A stretch of DNA of 64,000 nucleotides, from assembly GCA_028342535.1 (NCBI GenBank), contig JAOLWQ010000001.1:310001-374000 (forward strand), given 5' to 3'. The notes beneath the pieces are model-generated. The model saw only the letters and a program-made list of their open reading frames with translations, was not told where the DNA came from and did not search any database. Position numbers and translations under genes: made by a program. Below are positions 55,533 to 64,000 of this stretch, in pieces; the first letter of the stretch is position 1, and each line of letters begins with the position of its first letter. The stretch comes from Methylophilaceae bacterium. GTDB lineage: Bacteria > Pseudomonadota > Gammaproteobacteria > Burkholderiales > Methylophilaceae.

Positions 55533-57623
55533 CTAATTAGCCAATTTTGAAATATCTGCCACACTATTTAAAGAGATGTGTAAGTGTTTTAATAAATTAT
55601 GCCTATTTATTTTTATTCTTTCACTTTCAGAGTTAACCATAACATTCTCAAAAAATTCATCAATAGGATTTTTTAAATCAACTAAAGAGTTTAATGCGCC
55701 GATAAAGTCTTTCTTTCCTAGACCTTCCTTGATTAAAGGGTTAAGTTTGGTTATAACTTTGAAAAGTTGGATTTCTTCAGCTTCCTTTAAAAGTGACTCA
55801 TCAACGTTACCAATTGACCCAGTATATTTTTTAAGTATGTTCGAAACCCTTTTATTTGCAGAAGCAAGATCTTTAGATTGCTCTAGGGTACTAAATTTTT
55901 TAATAGCTTCTAGTTTCTTAATAATATCGTTTAGACGCTGCGGTTTTAAAGATATAACAGCATCAATTTCATTTGATGAGAAATTTTTATCTTTCAGATA
56001 GTTTGATAATCTTTCATAAATAAATTCTTTTAAAATATTCATTGAATCTTTTTTGTCTTTTGGGCTATGTTTATCAATTAAGTTTGAGAAATTAAGTGAA
56101 ATATTTTTCTCTATAAGTATGCGTATTAAGCCAATAGCATTTCTTCTTAAACTAAATGGATCTTTATCTCCAGTTGGTTGTTCATTGATGGAAAATAATC
56201 CAATTAGAGTTTCAAATTTTTCCGCTAAAGCAGCATAGTCACCAAATAAATTTCTTGGTAATGAGTCTCCTGAAAATTTTGGTTTGTAATGATCTTCGAT
56301 CGCCGAAGCTATGTCCCGAAATTGAATATCTTCAGAAGCATATATTGCCCCCATAACTCCTTGAAGCGCTGGAAATTCACCGACCATAAGACTTAAAAGA
56401 TCGGCCTTGGATATTAAGGCAAATTCTTTGTAATCAATATTTGATTTAAAATCGAGCTCCTTTGCGATATATTTTAATATCGTACCAACTCTACCAGCCC
56501 TTTCTTCTTGAGTGCCTAATTTATTATGATAAACAATTGAGTTAAGCCTCTTTGAGAGAGACTTAAGAGACTGTTTTTTGTCTTGTTCAAAAAAGAATCC
56601 AGCATCAGCGAGTCTAGGCCTAATAACTTTTTCATTACCTTGTATTATATTTATTGGATCATTTGGCGTTAGATTTGAAACTATTATAAAGTGATTTGTA
56701 AGCTGATTATTTTTATCAAACAATGGAAAATACTTTTGATTTACTTTCATAGTTAAAATAAGGCATTCTTGAGGAATCTTTAGAAATTTCTCCTCAAATG
56801 AGCCAATTAATATATTTGGCATCTCAACCAATGCAGTAACTTCATTCAATAAAGATTCATCGTCAATTATGTGAAATTCCTCTTTAAATGATTTAGTAGC
56901 TAAAATAATATCAGTATAAATTTTTTCTTTTCTTTGATTAAAGTTTGCAATAACTCCACCTATATCTAATAATATTTTTTCATAGTTATCAGCATGATCA
57001 ATATTTAAAAGCTTCTCTTTAGATTCAAATCGATGCCCAAAAGATTTGTTATTTGCTTCAAAACCAAGGAAAGATACTTTTAATATTTTTTCCCCATGAA
57101 GTATAAGTAAATTTTTTATAGGCCTTACAAAATTTACAGAACTCCACCCATCCGCTAACTGATAAGACATCATTTTTTTAATTGGCAACTGATTAATACA
57201 ATTATTAATTATTTGAGACAATATATCTTCAAGATTTATACCAGCAATATTCTTTTCAATATATAAAATTGTCTGACCTTTCTCATCTTTTCTTTTTATT
57301 CTTGTTATTGCTTCATCAGATTCATTCAGGGACTGTAGTTTTTTGGATAAGGCTTGTGAACACTGGCCTTTTGCATCAAATCCAATTTTTTCCGGCATAA
57401 GTTTGATTAATTTCTTTTTATCATCACTCCTATCCGCAACATTCAATATTTTGACCCCAAGTCTCCTTGGTGTTGAAAAAACTCTCATATCAGAATTTTT
57501 GACTAGATTTTTTTCTTGTAATTCTTGTGTAATTAATTGACCAAATTTTTCACCTAGCTCTTTAAGTGAATTCGGTGGTAATTCTTCAGTTATAAATTCT
57601 ATAAGTAGTGTATTTAATTTCAA
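55533..57623 (-). CDS. glyS: Glycine--tRNA ligase beta subunit
   Basis: A 696-residue subunit of the bacterial alpha2beta2 glycyl-tRNA synthetase; it carries tRNA recognition and the HD-like domain. It starts [20 protein letters not shown] and contains [35 protein letters not shown], and the [15 protein letters not shown] segment. It overlaps glyQ by 4 bp, so stoichiometric translation is likely. Confidence 0.96.
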   Translation of the reverse strand: MKLNTLLIEFITEELPPNSLKELGEKFGQLITQELQEKNLVKNSDMRVFSTPRRLGVKILNVADRSDDKKKLIKLMPEKIGFDAKGQCSQALSKKLQSLNESDEAITRIKRKDEKGQTILYIEKNIAGINLEDILSQIINNCINQLPIKKMMSYQLADGWSSVNFVRPIKNLLILHGEKILKVSFLGFEANNKSFGHRFESKEKLLNIDHADNYEKILLDIGGVIANFNQRKEKIYTDIILATKSFKEEFHIIDDESLLNEVTALVEMPNILIGSFEEKFLKIPQECLILTMKVNQKYFPLFDKNNQLTNHFIIVSNLTPNDPINIIQGNEKVIRPRLADAGFFFEQDKKQSLKSLSKRLNSIVYHNKLGTQEERAGRVGTILKYIAKELDFKSNIDYKEFALISKADLLSLMVGEFPALQGVMGAIYASEDIQFRDIASAIEDHYKPKFSGDSLPRNLFGDYAALAEKFETLIGLFSINEQPTGDKDPFSLRRNAIGLIRILIEKNISLNFSNLIDKHSPKDKKDSMNILKEFIYERLSNYLKDKNFSSNEIDAVISLKPQRLNDIIKKLEAIKKFSTLEQSKDLASANKRVSNILKKYTGSIGNVDESLLKEAEEIQLFKVITKLNPLIKEGLGKKDFIGALNSLVDLKNPIDEFFENVMVNSESERIKINRHNLLKHLHISLNSVADISKLAN

Positions 57624-58546
57624 CTTTTATCTCTTTTAGAATTTAAAGCTGCAATAACTTCTTCCGCCCGCTTTGAGTCTGCAAGAGGAAATCCTAATTT
57701 TTTTCTACTTTCTAAATAAGAATTAGCTACTAAACGCGAAATAGTTCTAATTCGACCAATATAATCAGCTCTTTCAGTTACGCTGATGACTCCTCTAGCA
57801 TCAAGTAAGTTGAATGTATGTGCTGCTTTTAACACTTGTTCGTAAGCAGGAAGTGCTAGGTTATTTTTAACTAAATAGACTGCCTGTTTCTCATGGGATG
57901 TAAAAGCAGTTAGCAGAAATTTTGAATCACTGTGTTCAAAGTTATAGGCACTTTGTTCAATTTCGTTTTGAAGAAAAACATCTCCATATTTTAAATCTTT
58001 AGTCCACTTTATGTTGTAAATACTATCAACATCTTGAATATACATTGCTATTCTTTCCAAGCCATAAGTAATTTCGCCTGTAATGGGCTTACAAGCAATA
58101 CCCCCTACTTGTTGAAAATAAGTAAACTGAGTAACCTCCATACCATTAAGCCAAACTTCCCAGCCCAAACCCCATGCACCTAAAGTAGGATTCTCCCAGT
58201 TATCTTCCACTAATCTGACATCGTTTTTTTTGAGATCAAATCCAAGATTTTCTAGAGATTTCATGTACAAATCAACTATATTCTCTGGTGATGGTTTTAG
58301 CGCAACTTGAAATTGATAGTAATGTTGAAGTCTATTCGGATTCTCGCCATACCGTCCATCCTTTGGTCTTCTGCTAGGTTGAACATAAGCAGCTTTCCAT
58401 GGCTCTGGACCAATAGATCTAAGAAAAGTTGCCGTATGAGAGGTTCCAGCACCAACTTCCATATCATATGGTTGAATTATGGCACACCCATTTTTACTCC
58501 AATATTCTTGAAGATTAAAAATAATTTCTTGAAAAGTTAGTATCAT
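57620..58546 (-). CDS. glyQ: Glycine--tRNA ligase alpha subunit
   Basis: Catalytic subunit (308 residues) of the heterotetrameric glycyl-tRNA synthetase. Typical class II segments are [67 protein letters not shown], and [24 protein letters not shown]. The start is 76 bp downstream of lnt. Confidence 0.97.
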   Translation of the reverse strand: MILTFQEIIFNLQEYWSKNGCAIIQPYDMEVGAGTSHTATFLRSIGPEPWKAAYVQPSRRPKDGRYGENPNRLQHYYQFQVALKPSPENIVDLYMKSLENLGFDLKKNDVRLVEDNWENPTLGAWGLGWEVWLNGMEVTQFTYFQQVGGIACKPITGEITYGLERIAMYIQDVDSIYNIKWTKDLKYGDVFLQNEIEQSAYNFEHSDSKFLLTAFTSHEKQAVYLVKNNLALPAYEQVLKAAHTFNLLDARGVISVTERADYIGRIRTISRLVANSYLESRKKLGFPLADSKRAEEVIAALNSKRDKS

Positions 58547-58622
58547 ATTTTATTTATTTAATTAAGTTTACATTTTACTATTTTTTTAAAACACATTAAA
58601 GAATAAGGTATCAACCAAATTT

Positions 58623-60119
58623 TTATTTAAATAATATTTTTTTAAAATTTAAAAATATACTAACTCTGAGATATAGCAATAAAATTAGAATACATATGAA
58701 ATAAATTATAAAATTATTGAATAACATATATGGTGTTATTCCAGTATAACCCTGAACATCATACCTGAGTTCACCTGAGGTAAATTGTGGTAATTTCTTC
58801 AATACCTTGCCATCTTTTTCAATAAAAGCTGTTACACCAGTATTGGTAGACCTTATCATCATTTTTTTATTTTCAATTGCTCTTGCCTGTGATATTTGTA
58901 AATGCTGTTCAGCTGCAATAGATCTGCCATACCAAGCATCGTTACTTATATTTACCAAAACATGCGGCTCGCTAGTATATTTATTAAGCGAAGCAATCTC
59001 ATTACCAAAAACATCTTCGTAGCATATATTTATTGCAAAACTCAAATCTCTAATTTTAAATAAATCTACTGATTTTTGTTTTCCTTTATTTAAATTAGCA
59101 AAAGGAATATTAAGCCAATTTTTATAGACGTAACCTAGATATTTTTTTAAGGGTATGAATTCACCAAATGGAACAAGGTGATTTTTACGATATGGATTAG
59201 TAAAACCTTTCCCAATAAGGAATGCCGAATTGTAGTATCTACCCAAATTTTTTTCAATTGCACCAATAATGATATGACTATCATTATGTGTAACATGATT
59301 TTCTAACTTTTCTATAAAACTTTTTGGTATTGTATTTACCTCAATTGGAATAGAGGTTTCCGGAAGGATGATTAAAGAAGCGTCACTATCAAGTATTAGT
59401 TTCTGATAATGATTAAGAGATTTGTTAACCATATTTTTATTCCATTTTTTATCCTGAGAAATATTGCCCTGAATAAGTGATGTACTTAAAGTTTTTCCTA
59501 TAGGCATTGACCATTCGATACCTTTGAGATATTGGCCAAATCCCCAAATAAAAATAAGGAAAATAAGTAAATATAATTTTTTTGAATTTTTTTTAAATAA
59601 TTGAAAAATTAAAACAGCTGTTAGCACAACTAGAAATGAAATTCCATGAATACCAAGAATTGGCAAATAACCAATTAATGGACTATTTGGCACTTGAGTA
59701 TATCCTAGTGAGAGCCATGGAAAACCAGTAAAAATAACACTTCTCAATAACTCAATTAAAGTAAAAAAAGCGGGTATAAAAAAAATATTATTTTTGTATT
59801 GGCTAAGTAAAGAAAAGGGCAAAAAGAAAAGGGCAAGAAATAAACATAAGGACAGTGTTGAAACTAAAGCTATAAAAGGCGGCATTCCTCCGAATTGTTG
59901 CAAGCATATATAAATCCAATAAATACCAGTAATAAAAAAACCACTTCCAAAGACAAAGCTTTTTATTTTTGCTGATTCATTTTTATTTGTTATATAAAGG
60001 AGCCCAATAATGGATAAGAGTATAAGTGGGTAAAAACTAAAAGGTGCGAAAGCAAAAACCGATATCGCACCCAGAGAAAAAGGTATTAAGAAATTGCGGA
60101 GAATAATGTGAAAAATCAT
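58623..60119 (-). CDS. lnt: Apolipoprotein N-acyltransferase
   Basis: Adds the third acyl chain to lipoproteins in the inner membrane. About seven N-terminal helices are followed by a periplasmic nitrilase domain with the full triad: Glu254 in LPETS, Lys312 in YRKNHLVPFGEF and Cys366 in INICYEDVFG. The 498 residues are normal. In betaproteobacteria it follows corC, as here, with one small exported protein between. Confidence 0.94.
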   Translation of the reverse strand: MIFHIILRNFLIPFSLGAISVFAFAPFSFYPLILLSIIGLLYITNKNESAKIKSFVFGSGFFITGIYWIYICLQQFGGMPPFIALVSTLSLCLFLALFFLPFSLLSQYKNNIFFIPAFFTLIELLRSVIFTGFPWLSLGYTQVPNSPLIGYLPILGIHGISFLVVLTAVLIFQLFKKNSKKLYLLIFLIFIWGFGQYLKGIEWSMPIGKTLSTSLIQGNISQDKKWNKNMVNKSLNHYQKLILDSDASLIILPETSIPIEVNTIPKSFIEKLENHVTHNDSHIIIGAIEKNLGRYYNSAFLIGKGFTNPYRKNHLVPFGEFIPLKKYLGYVYKNWLNIPFANLNKGKQKSVDLFKIRDLSFAINICYEDVFGNEIASLNKYTSEPHVLVNISNDAWYGRSIAAEQHLQISQARAIENKKMMIRSTNTGVTAFIEKDGKVLKKLPQFTSGELRYDVQGYTGITPYMLFNNFIIYFICILILLLYLRVSIFLNFKKILFK

Positions 60120-60181
60120 AAATGTACTATTTTTATATTAAGCAAATAGTACTTTAACTTTAATAAAGCTTAACGACTAGC

Positions 60182-60592
60182 CTAGAAAACGCTATTAGGT
60201 CTCTCAACATCATATTTTTTTGCTTCAATAACAGTTGTCTCATCAACTTCATTCATAAATACTACAGATTCAACATAGCCATCAACGATATCTAATTCAG
60301 TTGTTGGAAAGTACCTACCATTTTCATCGGTATTGATATTATGGTAATACCATGTCCTTGCAATCACATCGTTACTTGATTTCATTTTTAGCTCTATTCT
60401 TTTTGCCGGCTCTCCTAGGATATTGAGAATTTCATCAGGAGTTAAGATTCCAATTTTCTCTACAAACTTAATATCCATTGTCGGAAGCTCTGTCATGATA
60501 GGATTTTCGTCAACTGCCCCATCATTTTCATGATGATTTGCGAAAGAAAAAGGCAAATTAAAAAGGAAAAAAATTGCTATTAAATATTTCAT
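60182..60592 (-). CDS. Small exported protein of unknown function
   Basis: A 136-residue protein with a signal peptide (about 1-18, ending SFANH) and no lipobox. The region LTPDEILNILGEPAKRIELK, then ARTWYYHNIN and VDGYVESVVFMN, resembles the SmpA/OmlA (BamE-like) fold, where a helical start is followed by GxP and a tryptophan-tyrosine strand; this similarity is judged by eye only. It lies between corC and lnt. Confidence 0.6.
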   Translation of the reverse strand: MKYLIAIFFLFNLPFSFANHHENDGAVDENPIMTELPTMDIKFVEKIGILTPDEILNILGEPAKRIELKMKSSNDVIARTWYYHNINTDENGRYFPTTELDIVDGYVESVVFMNEVDETTVIEAKKYDVERPNSVF

Positions 60593-60654
60593 ATTTATAC
60601 TCTTTTATAAAGTTATTATTATGAGTGCTTGTTATGGCAGTAAGTTCAAAAATT

Positions 60655-61482
60655 CTAACTCTTAGGGTTTGGTAAATCAATATTAATAAGAATAGAATGA
60701 ATTTGCCTGCTATCAGCCCTTAAAATGGTAACATCAAAACCATCGAAAGAAACTTTTTCATTTCTTTGAGGAAGGTAACCAAATTTTTGAGTAATTAACC
60801 CACCGATGGTTGTAAATTCTTCATCGCTATATTTTGTAGCAAAATAATTATTAAAGTCAGAGATTTCAGTACTGGCCTTTACTCTAAATTGCCTTTCTTG
60901 ATCTTCAATAATATTATCTTCAGTTTCATCATAATCAAATTCATCTTCAATATCGCCAACAATTTGTTCTAATACATCTTCGATCGTTACCATTCCAGCA
61001 ACGCCACCATATTCATCTACTACAATAGCGATATGATTTCGATTAGTTCTAAAATCTTTAAGAAGAACATTAAGGCGTTTTGATTCAGGGACAAAAATTG
61101 CAGGCCTGAGATTGTCACGTACCTCAAATTCTTCACCAGAAGTAAATCTTAATAGATCTTTAGCTAAAAGAATTCCAATAACATTATCAATACCACCTTC
61201 AACTACAGGGAAACGTGAGTGACTTGTTTTAATAACAAAAGGTATAAATTCTTCAATTTTTTTTGAAATATCAATAACGTCCATTTGTGACCTTGGTATC
61301 ATTATGTCTCTAACGTGCATTTCAGAGACATTCAATACTCCCTCAAGCATCATTAACGCATCAGAATCCATCATATTTTTTTCAAATGCAGATTTTAAAA
61401 TATCTGCTAGCTGCTCCTTATCTTTTGGCTTGAGCAAATAATTCTTTATTTTCTTTATGAGTTCAGTTTTTTTCTTTTTCAT
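60655..61482 (-). CDS. corC: CorC/YbeX CBS-domain protein
   Basis: A 275-residue soluble protein: a CBS pair (about 60-195, MIPRSQMDVIDI and VVDEYGGVAGMVTIEDVLEQIVGDIEDE) and a C-terminal transporter-associated domain (FTTIGGLITQKFGYLPQRNEKV). It is linked to Mg2+/Co2+ efflux and ribosome quality in enterics. It lies 11 bp after ybeY. A membrane-bound paralogue is at 4957-6240. Confidence 0.93.
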   Translation of the reverse strand: MKKKKTELIKKIKNYLLKPKDKEQLADILKSAFEKNMMDSDALMMLEGVLNVSEMHVRDIMIPRSQMDVIDISKKIEEFIPFVIKTSHSRFPVVEGGIDNVIGILLAKDLLRFTSGEEFEVRDNLRPAIFVPESKRLNVLLKDFRTNRNHIAIVVDEYGGVAGMVTIEDVLEQIVGDIEDEFDYDETEDNIIEDQERQFRVKASTEISDFNNYFATKYSDEEFTTIGGLITQKFGYLPQRNEKVSFDGFDVTILRADSRQIHSILINIDLPNPKS

Positions 61483-61493
61483 ATAATAAAATT

Positions 61494-61937
61494 TTAACTA
61501 TCTATGTAGGGATTTTGAAATCCGTATTTCTTTAAAATTTGAATTTCCTTTTTTTCCATTTTATCAGCTTCTATTTTCTTATCATGACTATAGCCTAAAA
61601 GATGAAGATAACCATGAATTAAAAGATGGGCATAATGTGATTGAATTTTTTTATTTTGATTACTGGCTTCAGTTTTAATAACTGGATGACAGAGAATAAT
61701 ATCTCCAATTACAGGATTTTCAGAAAGCGTAAAAGATAAGATATTAGTTGGTTTTTTTTGATTTCTATAACTATAGTTTAAAGATTCTGATTCTTTTTTA
61801 TCAACAATTCTAATTGTGATACTAGAATTTTGTTGAAATATAGAGCTTAACCAAAGCCTACAATCTTTTAGTTTTAAAATTTTATTTTTGTGAAGAGTAT
61901 CTTGGATGCAGATAGAAATATTATCTTTTTGTGTCAT
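61494..61937 (-). CDS. ybeY: Endoribonuclease YbeY
   Basis: A 147-residue metalloenzyme for 16S rRNA 3'-end maturation and ribosome quality control. The zinc motif H-x3-H-x5-H is intact: His108, His112 and His118 in IHGYLHLLGYSHDKK. The NILSFT segment and GDIILCHPVIK are typical. It lies 9 bp downstream of phoH (ybeZ) and before corC. Confidence 0.95.
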   Translation of the reverse strand: MTQKDNISICIQDTLHKNKILKLKDCRLWLSSIFQQNSSITIRIVDKKESESLNYSYRNQKKPTNILSFTLSENPVIGDIILCHPVIKTEASNQNKKIQSHYAHLLIHGYLHLLGYSHDKKIEADKMEKKEIQILKKYGFQNPYIDS

Positions 61938-61946
61938 TAATTTTTT

Positions 61947-62894
61947 TCATTTTGTTATTTTTTCATATTTTTCGTATGCAATAATTATTTTTTGGACTAG
62001 TGGATGCCGCACAACATCTTCTGCGGTGAACTGAGTAAATTCAATTCCTTTAATTCTTTTTAGAATTTTTTGTATTTCAATTAAGCCACTTAATTGCCCT
62101 TTGGCTAAATCAATTTGAGTTACATCTCCTGTTATTACTGTCTTTGTTCCAAATCCTATCCTAGTTAAAAACATTTTCATCTGTTCAGGTGTTGTATTTT
62201 GAGCCTCATCTAAAATTATAAAGCTTTTATTTAAAGTTCTCCCTCTCATATAGGCAAGCGGAGCCACCTCTAAAATACCTTTATCAAACATTTTTGTAAC
62301 ATTATCATATCCAGCTAGATCATATAAAGCATCATAAAGAGGTCTAAGGTAAGGGTCAACTTTTTGGGCTAAGTCCCCTGGGAGGAAGCCTAATCTTTCC
62401 CCTGCTTCAACTGCAGGCCTAACCAAAATAATCCTTTTAACTTTTTCACGATTAAGTGCATCAACTGCCGATGCAACAGCAAGGTATGTTTTACCTGTTC
62501 CAGCAGGCCCAATTCCAAAATTAATATCTTGGTTTTGAATATTTTGTAAATATTCAATCTGTCTAGGAGTTCTGCCTTGCAGTTCATTTTGTTTTGTCAA
62601 AAGCTGGGGAGATTTTTGTTGGCCTGAATGATTTATGTTATTTACCTGAACTAAGCTAAGCTGTATGTCCTCAGGATTAACTGGCTTAGTTGATTTATCA
62701 TAAAAATCTTTTATTAGGTTATAACCAAGTTCCGTATTGCTTTTATTTCCATTTAGAATGAAACTTGAGCCTCTTCGGCTAATTTCAATCTCGAGGCCAG
62801 TACTAATTTGCTTTAGATTTTCATCAAAAGGACCACATAAGTTTGATAACTTATTATTATCATCATCAGGCAGCTTTAAGTTTTTTTTAATCAA
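61947..62894 (-). CDS. ybeZ: PhoH-like ATPase (YbeZ)
   Basis: A 315-residue ATPase of the PhoH family. Walker A GPAGTGKT is at 129-136, and FIILDEAQNTTPEQMKMFLTRIGFGTKTVITGDVTQIDL carries Walker B. The N-terminus holds a KH-like region. It works with YbeY in rRNA or RNA metabolism; the 4-bp overlap with miaB and the miaB-ybeZ-ybeY-corC-lnt order are conserved among proteobacteria. Confidence 0.94.
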   Translation of the reverse strand: MIKKNLKLPDDDNNKLSNLCGPFDENLKQISTGLEIEISRRGSSFILNGNKSNTELGYNLIKDFYDKSTKPVNPEDIQLSLVQVNNINHSGQQKSPQLLTKQNELQGRTPRQIEYLQNIQNQDINFGIGPAGTGKTYLAVASAVDALNREKVKRIILVRPAVEAGERLGFLPGDLAQKVDPYLRPLYDALYDLAGYDNVTKMFDKGILEVAPLAYMRGRTLNKSFIILDEAQNTTPEQMKMFLTRIGFGTKTVITGDVTQIDLAKGQLSGLIEIQKILKRIKGIEFTQFTAEDVVRHPLVQKIIIAYEKYEKITK

Positions 62895-64000
62895 TTAAGA
62901 ATTATTCCTTGGATATTTTTATTTAAAATTTTATTAATTTTGACCTTAATAAATTGATTCAATAGTGATTGATCACCTTGAACCTCGACTATTCTATTAT
63001 TATCTGTTTTACCTAGAAATACTCCAGGTTTTCTTTTTGAAGGACTGTCGATTAAGATCCTTTGTGTTGTACCTAACATTTTTTTTGTAAAAATTTCACC
63101 TTGAGACATGTTTTCTGTTTGTAGCTCATGTAAACGTTCTAATTTATCCTCATGAGGAGTTAAGTCTTCCAAGTAGGATGCAGGTGTTCCGGGCCGAGGG
63201 CTATAGATAAAGCTGTAAGAGTAATCAAATTCCAACTCTTTCATGAGTGATTTTGTTGAGTTAAAATCTTTTAAGGTTTCAGAAGGGAATCCCACAATAA
63301 AGTCTGATGTAATTGATATATCTGGACATTTTTTTCTTAGCTTTCTTATGATAGATTTATATTCTAGGGTTGTATAATTTCTCTTCATTGCGGATAAAAC
63401 TCTGTCAGAACCTGCTTGAATTGGTAGGTGAATCATTTTAGCTAGCTTATCTATGTTACTAAAACAATCAATTAATGAATCATTCATTTCGTTAGGATGA
63501 CTTGTGCTAAATCGAATTCTTTTAATTTCATTTATTTCGGAAACATATTCTATTAAAGTGGCGAAGTCAGCTATTTCTCCATTTTCCATTAAACCTCTAT
63601 ATGCATTTACGTTCTGACCTAGTAAGGTAATTTCACTTACACCTTTAGTTATAATTTCTTTTAAGATATCATTTAGAGGCCTTGATACCTCCTCACCTCT
63701 TGTATATGGGACGACACAGAAAGAACAGTACTTACTGCAGCCTTCCATTATTGAAACCATTGCAGATGAACCTTCAGAGCTTGATGCAGGAAGGCGGTCA
63801 AATTTTTCAATTTCTGGGAATGAGATGTCTATTTGTGGCTTTCCATTTTCCTCTCTAGCTTTAAGAAGGTCTGGAAGTCTGTGGAGTGTTTGAGGGCCAA
63901 ATACTATATCTACATAAGGAGCCTTTTTAATGATATTAGAGCCTTCTTGGCTTGCAACACAACCACCAACTGCAATCCTTAAGCTTGGATTAGCTTCTTT
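62891..64000 (-). CDS. miaB: tRNA-2-methylthio-N6-dimethylallyladenosine synthase MiaB, partial (5' end outside window)
   Basis: Radical SAM methylthiotransferase acting on i6A37 of tRNAs. The reading frame is open to base 64000, so the start and the first iron-sulfur ligands are beyond the edge; the third N-terminal cysteine is visible in VGGCVASQEG. The radical SAM cysteines are in EGCSKYCSFCVVPYTRGEE, and the C-terminal TRAM domain is present (IDSPSKRKPGVFLGKTDNNRIVEV). About 370 of 440-450 residues are seen. Confidence 0.95.
   Translation of the reverse strand, partial: KEANPSLRIAVGGCVASQEGSNIIKKAPYVDIVFGPQTLHRLPDLLKAREENGKPQIDISFPEIEKFDRLPASSSEGSSAMVSIMEGCSKYCSFCVVPYTRGEEVSRPLNDILKEIITKGVSEITLLGQNVNAYRGLMENGEIADFATLIEYVSEINEIKRIRFSTSHPNEMNDSLIDCFSNIDKLAKMIHLPIQAGSDRVLSAMKRNYTTLEYKSIIRKLRKKCPDISITSDFIVGFPSETLKDFNSTKSLMKELEFDYSYSFIYSPRPGTPASYLEDLTPHEDKLERLHELQTENMSQGEIFTKKMLGTTQRILIDSPSKRKPGVFLGKTDNNRIVEVQGDQSLLNQFIKVKINKILNKNIQGIILN

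Noticed and set aside
55576..56001. Forward-strand 141-residue ORF opposite glyS
   Set aside because: The reverse strand is unambiguous GlyS; the opposite frame is open by chance of codon use.

Overview
The window reads as one uninterrupted piece of a small, streamlined betaproteobacterial genome. It is strongly AT-rich (roughly one third G+C by eye). Genes are packed tightly: spacers are mostly 0-100 bp and the longest gene-free stretch, 30650-30831, is about 180 bp. I saw no insertion sequence, prophage, CRISPR array or integrase. The best lineage guess is Methylophilales, close to the marine OM43 or freshwater Methylopumilus type methylotrophs. That rests on an mxaRSACKL methanol-dehydrogenase accessory operon together with betaproteobacterial gene orders such as miaB-phoH-ybeY-corC-lnt-glyQS-gmhB-plsC and panD-panC-panB-dnk-folK-pcnB. 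Lineage is inferred from memory of these families, not from a search.

Layout. 1-2381: end of bamC, then pyrD and a GST-like gene, forward. 2378-10502: a reverse-strand run, tgt-yajC-secD-secF-CNNM protein-clpS-clpA (queuosine tRNA modification, Sec accessory translocation, ClpAP proteolysis). 10607-15631: pssA, leuA, a HAD phosphatase, a shortened ypjD on the reverse strand, ffh and tRNA-Lys. 15.7-24 kb is the most accessory-looking part. It holds a two-cysteine OhrR-type regulator, a membrane GT-C-like protein, a secreted trypsin-like protease with a TPR tail, two tRNA-Arg genes differing by one base, an orphan lipoprotein, a DUF1993-SOUL pair, exported MsrA, an acyltransferase and an EamA transporter. 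23.8-30.6 kb: the mxaRSACKL operon preceded by a SulP anion transporter. 30.8-32.3 kb: two very small ORFs, a renalase-like flavoprotein and tRNA-Ser. 32.4-40.3 kb: lysC-alaS-recX-recA-pncC-pgpA-thiL-mog on the reverse strand. 40.4-43.8 kb: PDZ protein, darP, pmbA, mlaA. 43.9-51.1 kb: a long reverse run of photolyase, rlmH, rsfS, the pantothenate genes, dnk, folK, pcnB and a cobalamin adenosyltransferase. 51.1-54.3 kb: murI, ilvE, a SCO1 protein and a YgjP-type metalloprotein. 54.3-64.0 kb: plsC, gmhB, glyS, glyQ, lnt, a small exported protein, corC, ybeY, phoH and a partial miaB.

Most genes are ordinary core functions. The items most worth a second look are five. First, the mxaRSACKL operon has no mxaFJGI beside it. 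Second, the tandem tRNA-Arg(UCG)/(ACG) genes are identical except for the wobble base. Third, palindromic TTAA serves as a shared stop codon at three convergent gene junctions. Fourth, ypjD is truncated. Fifth, there is a 25-codon membrane microprotein candidate. I found no clearly novel multi-gene system.
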